The notes below the pieces were generated by a model that did not search any database, was not told where the DNA came from, and saw only the letters and a program-made list of their open reading frames with translations. From the NCBI GenBank assembly GCA_023460515.1, contig JAEWPS010000038.1:1-64000 (forward strand): DNA of 64,000 bases, given 5' to 3'. Positions 8,300-17,070 of this stretch are shown piece after piece. The DNA is from Bacillota bacterium (GTDB taxonomy: Bacteria > Bacillota > Clostridia > TANB77 > CAG-465). The position numbers and the translations under genes were made by a program. How positions within the stretch are numbered: the first letter of the stretch is position 1; every line of letters begins with the position of its first letter.

Positions 8300-10204
8300 C
8301 TAAACCTTACCTTTCTTCTTATGTACATTACGTATTCTTGGTTTACTTTTTCTGATTTGTTCTTGTTTTTTTATTTCTGACTGCCTTTTTATAGCAGATA
8401 TTCTTCCTTTATCACTTTCTCTAGGTTTTATTAAACACTTATTATCAAAACCAATTAAATCTGTTCTATCTGCCTTTATTAAGGCTTCCTTTACTACATC
8501 ATAATTTTCTTTTTTCCTATATTGTAATAAAGTTCTTTGCATTCTCTTCTCATTTTCAAGTTTTGGAACATATACACTTTCCATAGTCCTTGGATCTAAT
8601 CCAGTATAATACATACATGTAGATATTGTAGCAGGAGTTGGATAAAAATCTTGTACTTGCTCTGGCATATATCCTATAGAATTCAAATACTCAGATAATC
8701 TAACAGCGCTTTTTAAACTACATCCCGGATGTGAAGATATATAGTAAGGAACAATATATTGTTCTTTACCTAACTTTTTATTTACTTCTTTAAATTTAGT
8801 AACAAACTTTCTATATACATCAAAATCTGGCTTACCCATTTTTTTAAGTACACCTGATTCACTATGCTCTGGGGCAACTTTTAATTGACCACTTACATGA
8901 TGCTCACATAATTCTTTTAAGAAAGTATCGTCTTTATCTTGCATTACATAATCAAAACGTATACCTGAACGTATAAACACTTTTTTTACTTTATTTATTT
9001 TTCTAAGTTTTCTAAGCAAACTAACATAATCCGAATGGTCTACTATTAAATTTTTACAAGGTGTAGGAAATAGACATTGTCTATCCTTACATACACCGTG
9101 CTTTAATTGTTTTGTACAAGCAACTTGTCTAAAGTTTGCTGTAGGACCACCAACATCATGAATATATCCCTTGAAGTTACCTTTTCTGGTTAATAATTCA
9201 GCCTCTTTAACTATTGATTCATGACTTCTTACACTTAATTTTCTACCTTGATGGTATGTAATAGCACAATAATTACAAGAACCAAAACAACCTCTATTTG
9301 AAACCAAACTAAATTCTACTTCTTCAATAGAAGCTACACCACCTTGCTCTTTGTATTTAGGGTGATATGTTCTTTCATATGGTAAATCATATATCTTATC
9401 TAGTTCCTCTGTTGTCAGTTGCTTTGCAGGTTCATTTTGAACTACATATACATCTCCATGTTTTTGTATTATACATTTTCCATAAATATCATCTTGCTCT
9501 TTCAAAACTTGCATGTGTGCTGTAGCATATGCCTTCTTATCACTACTTACTTCTTCAAACGAAGGAATAATTAAGCAATCTTTTTTAGTTATTAATTTAT
9601 CTATATTTGTTTCTAAATATACAGTTCCTCTAACATCTTTTATACTACTTAGTGGTATACCTTTTTTTATCTTTTCACATATTTCTTTAATAGGATTTTC
9701 TCCCATTCCATATACAAGTAAATCTGCACCTGAAGATATTAGTATAGACGGTAATACTTTATCTTGCCAATAATCATAATGTGCAAATTTTCTAAGTGAC
9801 ACTTCTATACTACCAGCCAAACAAAATACGTCAGGATATATACTCTTAATCATTTTAGTGTATACATCAGTAGCCATATCCGGTCTTAACCCTGCTTTAG
9901 AGCCTGGACTATAAACGTCTTTACTTCTTTTTTTCTTAGCTACTGTATAGTTGTTTACCATAGAGTCTATAACCCCTGATGAAATTAAAAAAGCGTGATT
10001 TGGTTTGCCCAGTTCCATGTAATCTTTTTTACTTTGTGGTTGAGCTATTATACCAACAGTAAAACCCATTGATTCAATATATCTAGATATTATTGCTTGA
10101 CCAAATGAAGGATGATCTGTATATGCTTCACCTGTAATCATTATAAAGTCTAATGTATTAATATTTCTTTCTTTTAAATCTTGTTTTGATATTGGTAAAA
10201 ACAT
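8300..10204 (-). CDS. YgiQ-family radical SAM protein
   Basis: A 634-residue protein with the YgiQ architecture: an N-terminal domain (MFLPISKQDLKERN, then TGEAYTDHPSFGQAI), a radical SAM cluster motif CFGSCNYCA (CxxxCxxC) in the central part, and a long C-terminal region with PDFDVYRKF and FYPTPATISTCMYYTG. Such proteins bind a 4Fe-4S cluster and cleave SAM; their substrate is unknown. The C-terminal tail is strongly basic (KSKPRIRNVHKKKGK). It is the first gene of a run ygiQ, RluA-like, prfB with gaps of a few bases, and follows the DUF512 radical SAM gene by 29 bases. Confidence 0.93.
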   Translation of the reverse strand: MFLPISKQDLKERNINTLDFIMITGEAYTDHPSFGQAIISRYIESMGFTVGIIAQPQSKKDYMELGKPNHAFLISSGVIDSMVNNYTVAKKKRSKDVYSPGSKAGLRPDMATDVYTKMIKSIYPDVFCLAGSIEVSLRKFAHYDYWQDKVLPSILISSGADLLVYGMGENPIKEICEKIKKGIPLSSIKDVRGTVYLETNIDKLITKKDCLIIPSFEEVSSDKKAYATAHMQVLKEQDDIYGKCIIQKHGDVYVVQNEPAKQLTTEELDKIYDLPYERTYHPKYKEQGGVASIEEVEFSLVSNRGCFGSCNYCAITYHQGRKLSVRSHESIVKEAELLTRKGNFKGYIHDVGGPTANFRQVACTKQLKHGVCKDRQCLFPTPCKNLIVDHSDYVSLLRKLRKINKVKKVFIRSGIRFDYVMQDKDDTFLKELCEHHVSGQLKVAPEHSESGVLKKMGKPDFDVYRKFVTKFKEVNKKLGKEQYIVPYYISSHPGCSLKSAVRLSEYLNSIGYMPEQVQDFYPTPATISTCMYYTGLDPRTMESVYVPKLENEKRMQRTLLQYRKKENYDVVKEALIKADRTDLIGFDNKCLIKPRESDKGRISAIKRQSEIKKQEQIRKSKPRIRNVHKKKGKV

Positions 10205-10233
10205 TTTATTTACCCTCCTTATTAATTGGTCTT

Positions 10234-11634
10234 TTATTTATTGTTATTATTACTATTGTTATATTTTTTAGATATTTTATTTATGCTTCCTATAAAACCT
10301 TTTGCAGAAGTTTCACATATATTAATATTATTATATTTTAATTTTAAATCTATAAGTTTTACATCATCTAAAAATATCTCTTCATCTTCTTTTAGACAAA
10401 CATCTGGAATAATTATTGTTCTGCTTTTTGGTAAATCTTTTATAGTATCTAGTATATCGTTACCTGTCATAAGCCCAGTAACGGTTATATTACTGCCGAA
10501 ATAATTATTTTCAACATATCTTACGTCTACGTCTATATTACCTATAATTTCAGCTAATATTTTTGCTTTTTTATTTATAAATTCATATGTTATTTTTCCA
10601 GTAAGTATTGTTATACAAATTTTGTTTTTTTCTTTGTATTCTACATTAGCTAATTTTCTTTTTAATTTAGTTAATTCTTTATTAAACTCATCTTCAAAAA
10701 CTGCAATCATTCCTACACCATTTTCAAGTTGTGGGAAATCTTCATAATCTTTATACTCTGGAATATCCATATTGGCTTTTAAGTAAAATTCATCTGATAA
10801 ATATACTAAATTTGTGCTATATTTTTTCTTAAATTGCTTTTGAAATTTACTTACATTTTCTATTACCTCTATACAATCTTGTTTTTCAAGAGGATATAAC
10901 TTAAATAGATTATCTCTATGTTTACTTATTCCAACAGGTACAATACAAATACTTTTAATCATTGGCATATATTTAGTAATATCTTTTAATGTTGTATTTA
11001 GTACTTCTTTATCATTAATATCTTTGCATAAAACTATTTGCATATTCATTTCTATTTTTGCTTCATATAGTTTATCTATATATTTAAGTACTTTACCTGC
11101 ATTTTTATTATTTAACATTTTACATCTTATTTCTTCATTAGTTGTGTGTAAAGATATATTAATAGGCGATATTCTATATTTAATAATTCTGTCTATATCG
11201 CTTTCCTTCATATTTGTAAGTGTTATATAATTTCCAGAAAAAAAAGATAATCTATAATCGTCATCTTTAAATATTAATGTATCCCTAACATGTTTAGGTA
11301 ATTGTTCCATAAAACAAAATACACACTTGTTATGACAGTTTTTAGGCTTGTCTATTAATTCAGTTTCAAATACCAACCCTAAATCTTCATATTCTTCTTT
11401 TTCAATTTCATATATTTCTATTTCACCTTGCAAATTTTCAAATTCAATTTCTAAATATTCATCTGCAATCAAAAATTTATAATCTAGTATATCTATTATT
11501 TTATTACCATTTATACTAATCAATTTAAAACCTATAGATATTCCTATTTGATCAGATATACTATCTTTTACAACATCTTTTATTATGTTTGCTCTATCTT
11601 TTAATCTATAACTAGTTTCATATTTGTTTTTCAA
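10234..11634 (-). CDS. DUF512 radical SAM protein with N-terminal PDZ-like domain
   Basis: The first ~70 residues resemble a PDZ domain (IGISIGFKLISINGNKIID). CHNKCVFCFMEQLP near residue 100 is the family's modified radical SAM cluster motif (CxxxCxxC), and the C-terminal DUF512 domain includes TGLMTGNDILDTI and PDVCLKEDEEIFLDD. This family is conserved across Clostridia, usually beside the GTPase gene der; here its neighbours are ygiQ and rpmF, and its function is unknown. The protein ends in an Asn-rich tail from an AAT repeat. It is probably cotranscribed with ygiQ. Confidence 0.9.
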   Translation of the reverse strand: MKNKYETSYRLKDRANIIKDVVKDSISDQIGISIGFKLISINGNKIIDILDYKFLIADEYLEIEFENLQGEIEIYEIEKEEYEDLGLVFETELIDKPKNCHNKCVFCFMEQLPKHVRDTLIFKDDDYRLSFFSGNYITLTNMKESDIDRIIKYRISPINISLHTTNEEIRCKMLNNKNAGKVLKYIDKLYEAKIEMNMQIVLCKDINDKEVLNTTLKDITKYMPMIKSICIVPVGISKHRDNLFKLYPLEKQDCIEVIENVSKFQKQFKKKYSTNLVYLSDEFYLKANMDIPEYKDYEDFPQLENGVGMIAVFEDEFNKELTKLKRKLANVEYKEKNKICITILTGKITYEFINKKAKILAEIIGNIDVDVRYVENNYFGSNITVTGLMTGNDILDTIKDLPKSRTIIIPDVCLKEDEEIFLDDVKLIDLKLKYNNINICETSAKGFIGSINKISKKYNNSNNNNK

Positions 11635-11649
11635 AAATAATATACCCCC

Positions 11650-11682
11650 TTAAAAAATAAAAAACTCCACAAGCTGTGGAGT
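11650..11682 (-). terminator. Terminator of rpmF
   Basis: ACTCCACA, loop GCT, TGTGGAGT on the minus strand, followed by TTTTTTATTTTTT. Confidence 0.88.
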
Positions 11683-11689
11683 AAAATAA

Positions 11690-11887
11690 CTATTTTGTTT
11701 CTTTTTCTTTGCTTTTAATTTCCACTGCTTGTTTCTTATCATAGAATCCGCAACTTGGACAAGCAACGTGAGAAAGCACTGCTTCTCCACAATTTGAACA
11801 TGTAGATAAGTTTTTGCCTTCGATTTTCCATGTTGAACGTCTTAAATGTGTTCTTTCTTTAGACCATCTTCTTTTTGGTTGTGCCAT
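11690..11887 (-). CDS. rpmF: Ribosomal protein bL32
   Basis: A 65-residue basic protein starting MAQPKRRWSKERTHLRRS, with two CxxC pairs (CSNCG and CPSCG) forming the zinc ribbon of the C+ form of L32. The C-terminal tail is longer and more charged than in Bacillus. It stands alone with its own terminator; yceD (DUF177), which often precedes rpmF, is not present. The zinc-dependent form suggests a zinc-independent paralogue could exist elsewhere, but none is seen here. Confidence 0.95.
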   Translation of the reverse strand: MAQPKRRWSKERTHLRRSTWKIEGKNLSTCSNCGEAVLSHVACPSCGFYDKKQAVEIKSKEKETK

Positions 11888-12082
11888 TTATTATTCCCCC
11901 TTTTGTATAAAAAGAAATATGTTTATAATCAAATAAATGACTATATAATTTCTAAGTTTATTTATTACCAATATATTATATACTAGATTTACTTTAAAGT
12001 CAATATATTTTTAAAAAGTTTAGTGCTATTTTATCATTTTGAGTTAAAACTACTTATTTTATAATTAATATTTATAAACAAC

Positions 12083-12112
12083 TTGCTAGTTTGAGTAGGT
12101 TTGTGATATAAT
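12083..12112 (+). promoter_or_regulatory. Promoter of the DUF1294 gene
   Basis: TTGCTA (12083-12088), 18 bases, then TATAAT (12107-12112) with an extended TG; 25 bases upstream of the TTG start. Confidence 0.6.
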
Positions 12113-12136
12113 TTAAATCAGATGAGGTGATCACTT

Positions 12137-12413
12137 TTGAATATACAATTATATATTACTTTATATATAATAATTATTAATATAATAGCTTTTTTTGTTA
12201 TGAAAATAGATAAAAATAAAGCCATAAAGCATGAATGTAGAATAAGTGAAAAAACAATATTTACTTATGCTTTATTTCTTCGGAGCAATTGGTATATATG
12301 CTGGAATGCATAAATATAGGCATAAGACTAAACATATGAAATTTGTTATTCTTATACCTATATTAATTTTCTTAAATATTTTAACTGTATATTATATTTT
12401 TATATCATTATAA
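12137..12413 (+). CDS. DUF1294 small membrane protein, needs a +1 shift at CGGA
   Basis: A TTG start at 12137 follows GAGGTGAT. The zero frame gives two hydrophobic stretches' worth of DUF1294 sequence (DKNKAIKHECRISEKTIF) and then CGG at codon 49, with a stop seven codons later. Reading CGGA (12281-12284) as one glycine codon restores ALFLGAIGIYAGMHKYRHKTK and a second transmembrane segment, ending at TAA 12413: 91 residues, normal for DUF1294. The DK-A-RI-E and GM-RHKT signatures of the family lie on opposite sides of the break, which is strong evidence for one gene. Function of the family is unknown. The 3' end overlaps convergent spoIIE by six bases. Confidence 0.82.
12281..12284 (+). other. 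Candidate quadruplet codon CGGA (Gly) in the DUF1294 gene
   Basis: Context CTT-CGGA-GCA. The zero frame stops at 12308-12310; the +1 frame gives Leu-Gly-Ala, matching the family's glycine turn. Confidence 0.72.
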
Positions 12414-14765
12414 TGTTTGACTTTTATTAAATTTACTTACTACTATCGTTACATCATCATGTAATGTGTTTTTATATTCTTTTAATACCAGTTTATGAAG
12501 TTCATTTGCAATTTCTTTTGAACTTCTTGATGAATCAATACTAGTTAATACTTTTGTAAAGTAATTATCGTTTGCATTCATATTATCATTTACTACACCA
12601 TCAGATATTTGAATAATAATATCGTTTTCATCTAATTTTTTAGATATTGGAACATATTCATTATCATTTACAAGTCCAACAGGTATATTACATGAGTTTA
12701 TTGTTATTACTTTTCCACTTTGTATTATATAAGTAGGAGCAGCTCCTAATTTAATATACTCAGATTCAGCTTTTTCTAAATCATTTATTACTATATCTAA
12801 CGAAGCAAAAATATTCTCATCTTGTTTCATTTTTATTATTGTATTTATAATTTCTATTGCTTTTTCTTGTTCAAAACCACCATCTAATAGTTTTTCTAAC
12901 ATATTAATTACAGTTCTACTACTTTTTTCTGCGACTTCACCACTTCCAGCCCCATCACTTATTGCAGACATATATTTTCCTACTCCTAAATCCATAGATA
13001 AATATGAGTCTCCTGATACAGATTCATTCATTTTAGGACTTTTTGCAATACCTATTTCCAAACTATACTTTGACATTGAAACAAGTTTTATTTTTGATCT
13101 TTCACTTTTGCTAATATTTAATAATAATTTAATATTCATAGGTTTTTCTAACATATTAGATACAAGTTTAACTATTTCTTTTTTTTGTTTATCTATATCA
13201 TTTAATATATCTGTTATAAATGTATATTCTATATAGTTTTTATCTATATTTAAATCATCTTCATATATCATATAACCATGTAGCTTTAATTCTTCTCTTA
13301 AACCTTTAATATTTTTCTCTGTTTTTGCCGGCATATTTTTTATATTCTTAGATATATTAGATATTATTTTAGAAACTTCTTTATATTGTTTAGATAGTTT
13401 TTTATTACTTTCTTCTTCCTTCTTTTTTAGTATTCTCATTACTTTCATACTACTATATATTTCTTTTATATCTTTTATAATTCTAGATGATTCTACACAT
13501 TTAATATTAAGCATAGACTCAGAAATTTCTTCGTTATTTTCAAGTTTTGATGCAATATAATCCACAGATAATTCAAGATTTTCTTCATTTAAACAGTCAT
13601 ATTTGCTTGTACAACCAATGCAGTTATTATGAGTATAATCTACTATATATCTTTTAATAACTTCACGTGTTTCTACCATATCTTCTTTACTTGATTCAAG
13701 TGTTATATCTGATAAACTATTGAAAACTCCAGAAACTGCATCTAGCCTATTTTTAACATCACTTCCAAAATCTAATAAATTATCATATGAACTTTTTAGT
13801 GTTGTATTTATGTTAAAGAAATTATCTAATTTTTTTTCAAGTTTCTTAGGCATAAATAAAAGTGGCACAGAAGCTATAAGAATTTCTATTAATGTTGTAG
13901 TAAAATATGAAGAACTTCCTGCTAGATAATTTACTAATAAAGATCCAGATATAAATCCAATAACAACTGAAATCTTTCCGATTTTACCCAATAATCCAGC
14001 AAGCATACTACTAAAAGCAAGCGTAACAATATATGTTAAATTAGCTTGACTTCCTGTAGATATTATAAGTCCCATTATAAGGCCAGAAGCACATCCAAGT
14101 ATAGGACCATTTTTCCATCCGTATATTAAAACACATGTTATACCTAAAATATTCATTATTGAAATATCTAATATATTAGTATTTTTAAATCCAACTATTA
14201 AAAATGCTATTATACAAAGAACAGCTATATTTTCCTCTCCAGAGAAAATATATCCCTTCTTATAATTAAGTATCACATACATTCCAGATAGAAACACTAT
14301 ATATAGTATTGCTACTAAAAGTATTTCATATATTGATGAAACTATAGTTAAATCTTGAATAAATAACAAATTAATAATTTTCACTATAGATACGGATAAC
14401 ATGAGTTTAATCATTGCACTATATTTTCTACTTATACCTTCTATATTAATCATTACGGTTAAAAAAGTAAATATTACAAAAAATACAGTTAGTCCAATTA
14501 TTTTAGTTATTGAAAATGCAGATATAATCATACCTATTACACTAGATATAAATACTGCAAGCAGTGGAACATTAAATATACTAGCAATTCCAAGCATTAC
14601 GTATCCAAACGGATTAAGCCCCTCAGTCATAGTTTGCATTGATAAAATTATAGATAATATCATAAATATCACTGTTTTAATGCTAATAATATTCCCTTTA
14701 GTTTTAACATTTTGAATCATATCACTATCTAAGATATCATCTTCTAAATATTCGTTATACACCAT
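12408..14765 (-). CDS. spoIIE: Stage II sporulation protein E-like phosphatase
   Basis: A 785-residue protein with about ten hydrophobic segments in the first ~310 residues, a central coiled-coil-rich region with a Cys cluster (NNCIGCTSKYDC), and a C-terminal PP2C-type phosphatase domain (SGDSYLSMDLGVGKYM, SDGAGSGEVA, and the late ISDGVVND metal motif). SpoIIE dephosphorylates SpoIIAA to activate sigma F in the forespore and helps place the asymmetric septum. The usual SDGMGSG is SDGAGSG here. It marks the organism as spore-forming or recently derived from one. The start at 14765 has an AGAGGTGT-like site. Confidence 0.93.
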   Translation of the reverse strand: MVYNEYLEDDILDSDMIQNVKTKGNIISIKTVIFMILSIILSMQTMTEGLNPFGYVMLGIASIFNVPLLAVFISSVIGMIISAFSITKIIGLTVFFVIFTFLTVMINIEGISRKYSAMIKLMLSVSIVKIINLLFIQDLTIVSSIYEILLVAILYIVFLSGMYVILNYKKGYIFSGEENIAVLCIIAFLIVGFKNTNILDISIMNILGITCVLIYGWKNGPILGCASGLIMGLIISTGSQANLTYIVTLAFSSMLAGLLGKIGKISVVIGFISGSLLVNYLAGSSSYFTTTLIEILIASVPLLFMPKKLEKKLDNFFNINTTLKSSYDNLLDFGSDVKNRLDAVSGVFNSLSDITLESSKEDMVETREVIKRYIVDYTHNNCIGCTSKYDCLNEENLELSVDYIASKLENNEEISESMLNIKCVESSRIIKDIKEIYSSMKVMRILKKKEEESNKKLSKQYKEVSKIISNISKNIKNMPAKTEKNIKGLREELKLHGYMIYEDDLNIDKNYIEYTFITDILNDIDKQKKEIVKLVSNMLEKPMNIKLLLNISKSERSKIKLVSMSKYSLEIGIAKSPKMNESVSGDSYLSMDLGVGKYMSAISDGAGSGEVAEKSSRTVINMLEKLLDGGFEQEKAIEIINTIIKMKQDENIFASLDIVINDLEKAESEYIKLGAAPTYIIQSGKVITINSCNIPVGLVNDNEYVPISKKLDENDIIIQISDGVVNDNMNANDNYFTKVLTSIDSSRSSKEIANELHKLVLKEYKNTLHDDVTIVVSKFNKSQTL

Positions 14766-14870
14766 CTATTACACCTCTTTTATTACATATATGCTACGTA
14801 TTATACTATATATATTTTGAATATTTTGTCATATTTTTAAATCTAACAAATATTTATCTACTTTCGAATA

Positions 14871-14913
14871 AATATATCAAAATAGTAGGCATAACAAACT
14901 ATTTTGATATATT
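14871..14913. terminator. Strong hairpin downstream of the 14933 gene
   Basis: Perfect 16-base arms (AATATATCAAAATAGT at 14871-14886 and its complement at 14898-14913) around an 11-base loop. It separates the unknown gene from spoIIE. Confidence 0.75.
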
Positions 14914-14932
14914 ATCTTTTGTATAAATTATA

Positions 14933-16174
14933 TTATTTATCTTTTTTCTTTGACTTAGTTATTTCCTTATCTTTTTTAATTTTTTCTTTTACTACTTTAG
15001 TTTTTAGTGGTTTATCCTTTTTAACGCTTTTAGATTTTACATTACTAGTAACTTTTTTAATATTTTTTACTATTCTATCCTTCAGACTAGTCTTTTTATT
15101 ATCTTCTTTAGCAACATCTTCAATAATTTCTTCTTTAACTACTACTTCTACTTTACCTAGCGCGTTACCTATCATCTTTCTAGCAATTTCGTTTTCAGAT
15201 GTATCATAGGCTCTTTCAAGTATAAATGTATCTAGTTCGTCATACATGAAATTAGTTACTAATTTTGAATATTCTAAATATTCATCCTCTGTTTTTATTG
15301 TTCTATGAACATCATTTACCATAGTTTTAATTTTCATATCATATATTTCTTTATACATTCTTACATAATCTTTTAAAGTTATAACATCAAAAGCTAAACT
15401 TTCATCATATATTTTAAGTATTTTAAGAAACACTTTATCTATAATTTTAAAATATCTATATGAGTTTTTACATATATTAATTAATATCTTAAATTCATAC
15501 ATATGTCTATCTATATCTGATTCAATTCCTTTAATCATAGTTTCTATAACAAATTCAATAAGTTCTCTTTCATCACTTGGTAATCTTGCTATATCATAAT
15601 TATCATTTATATAACCTACATAGTCATCTATAACTTCAAATATTTCTTTATACATTATATCTGTATATTCATCTGTTTGAATCTTTGTATCAATTTCGCT
15701 TGCTGTCTTAACTAAATTATTATATCTTTGATTTTTACCTTCATCTTTAATATTTTGCTTTACTTCTTCAATTACTGAAGATAAAATAAGTAAGTGATAT
15801 TTTATATCTTCTTTAAACTTAAACTTAGATTTTGTTACTCTATCATACTCCATTTCAAGAAATACCTTTTGGAGTTTAAGTCTTTCAGTTTTATCTGTAG
15901 AATTAATATTTGAAATAATATCTTCAGGATATGATATTTTTAGTTCATACATTTCCCTTTGCATAATATCGTATTGATATTTAACAAAAACTATTTCTCT
16001 TAATATATTTTGTTGATATTCCTTTTGTTCTTCTTTTTCTAATTTGTTTATACTATTTAAATGCTCATCAATTGCTCTATTCATTTTGCTCATATTAACC
16101 ATAATAACAACTGTTTGAATTACTCTGTCAAATATATTAATTTTTTTCTTTTCGCTAACTACTATATCTGCCAT
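14933..16174 (-). CDS. Hypothetical charged helical protein, 413 aa
   Basis: The start is placed at ATG 16174 (MADIVVSEKKK), preceded by AAAGGGGG; the frame extends eight codons further without a better site. The protein is almost entirely predicted helix, rich in Glu, Lys, Asp and Tyr, without signal peptide or transmembrane segments, and ends in a Lys-rich tail of about 60 residues (repeated KSKSVKKDK and KEKIKKDKE type segments) that could bind nucleic acid or membrane. I recognise no family. It is monocistronic between spoIIE and another unknown. A cytoskeletal or sporulation role would only be a guess from position. Confidence 0.75.
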   Translation of the reverse strand: MADIVVSEKKKINIFDRVIQTVVIMVNMSKMNRAIDEHLNSINKLEKEEQKEYQQNILREIVFVKYQYDIMQREMYELKISYPEDIISNINSTDKTERLKLQKVFLEMEYDRVTKSKFKFKEDIKYHLLILSSVIEEVKQNIKDEGKNQRYNNLVKTASEIDTKIQTDEYTDIMYKEIFEVIDDYVGYINDNYDIARLPSDERELIEFVIETMIKGIESDIDRHMYEFKILINICKNSYRYFKIIDKVFLKILKIYDESLAFDVITLKDYVRMYKEIYDMKIKTMVNDVHRTIKTEDEYLEYSKLVTNFMYDELDTFILERAYDTSENEIARKMIGNALGKVEVVVKEEIIEDVAKEDNKKTSLKDRIVKNIKKVTSNVKSKSVKKDKPLKTKVVKEKIKKDKEITKSKKKDK

Positions 16175-16289
16175 ATTTTGGCCCCCTTTATATTTCAAAT
16201 ATATTATACATTGTTTTTAATAATTTAGCAAGTATTTTGTACAAATAATTGCTAAATTTCGTTTTTTTTCGCCTTATGAAAGACAAACA

Positions 16290-16320
16290 AACTGCCAGCA
16301 AAAATTTATTGCTAGCAGTT
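16290..16320 (-). terminator. Terminator of the 16344 gene
   Basis: AACTGC-C-AGCAA and TTGCT-A-GCAGTT arms with one mismatch around a 7-base loop, T-rich after it on the minus strand. Confidence 0.75.
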
Positions 16321-16343
16321 CATTATAACTGTATTAATTTGTA

Positions 16344-16994
16344 TTAATCTTTTATTCGATGTTCTATGACACCTTGAATAGAGTCAATACATAAAAATGG
16401 TGGAATAATCTCATCAATATTTTCTGTAAAGATTGCTTTTTTAAGTTCGCAGCCTATAGAAAAAACAATAGTATTAGTTCCCTTAGAATGATAGTACTCA
16501 ATTCCTTTCATTATTTTAATAGAATCTTCAATTTTCTCATTAGAAATTGTTTCATTCCATTTTGTAATACTATCTATGCAATCAAACTGGTTTGAAAATG
16601 TACCGCAGTATTGTACTATTCGAAGTACCTTTCTACCACAGAAAATATACGTTGTATCTCTGGTAGACTTAAGTTTATGCGTTTTGCTAAGTTCTATAAT
16701 ATTGCAAAGTTGATCTTCATTCGTATGGTATACACTTACTAAACCAATTTGAATAATATCTAAATTTGAATCATCTACAAACTCAGCATTAGAATAATTT
16801 ACAAGAAGCTCTTTAACCTCAGAACGTGTCTTACTATCATCTCCACTAATAATCCAAGAATATTGTAATGTATAGTCATCGAATTCTTCATAATACTTTA
16901 CAAAAGCTGTGCCTCCGGCAAGTTCTTCGGTTACTGATTCATTCCTTTCTTTTGATTGTTTCATCATATTTTTAATTCCTGCGCAATAACACAT
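16344..16994 (-). CDS. Hypothetical protein, 216 aa
   Basis: An intact frame with AGGAGG about ten bases before ATG 16994 and its own terminator. The product is soluble, acidic and cysteine-containing (an early MCYCAG and YCGT later), with no signal peptide. The segments YSWIISGDDSKTRSEVKELL and DIIQIGLVSVYHTNEDQL look like an alternating alpha/beta fold. I recognise no family. Neighbours are an unknown helical protein and comEC, each transcribed separately, so no functional context is available. Confidence 0.7.
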   Translation of the reverse strand: MCYCAGIKNMMKQSKERNESVTEELAGGTAFVKYYEEFDDYTLQYSWIISGDDSKTRSEVKELLVNYSNAEFVDDSNLDIIQIGLVSVYHTNEDQLCNIIELSKTHKLKSTRDTTYIFCGRKVLRIVQYCGTFSNQFDCIDSITKWNETISNEKIEDSIKIMKGIEYYHSKGTNTIVFSIGCELKKAIFTENIDEIIPPFLCIDSIQGVIEHRIKD

Positions 16995-17070
16995 ACTTAT
17001 CCTACCTCCTAACTTTATTTGGTATATTTTTTAAAATTGACATATATTATATCATGGTTTACGTAAAAAG

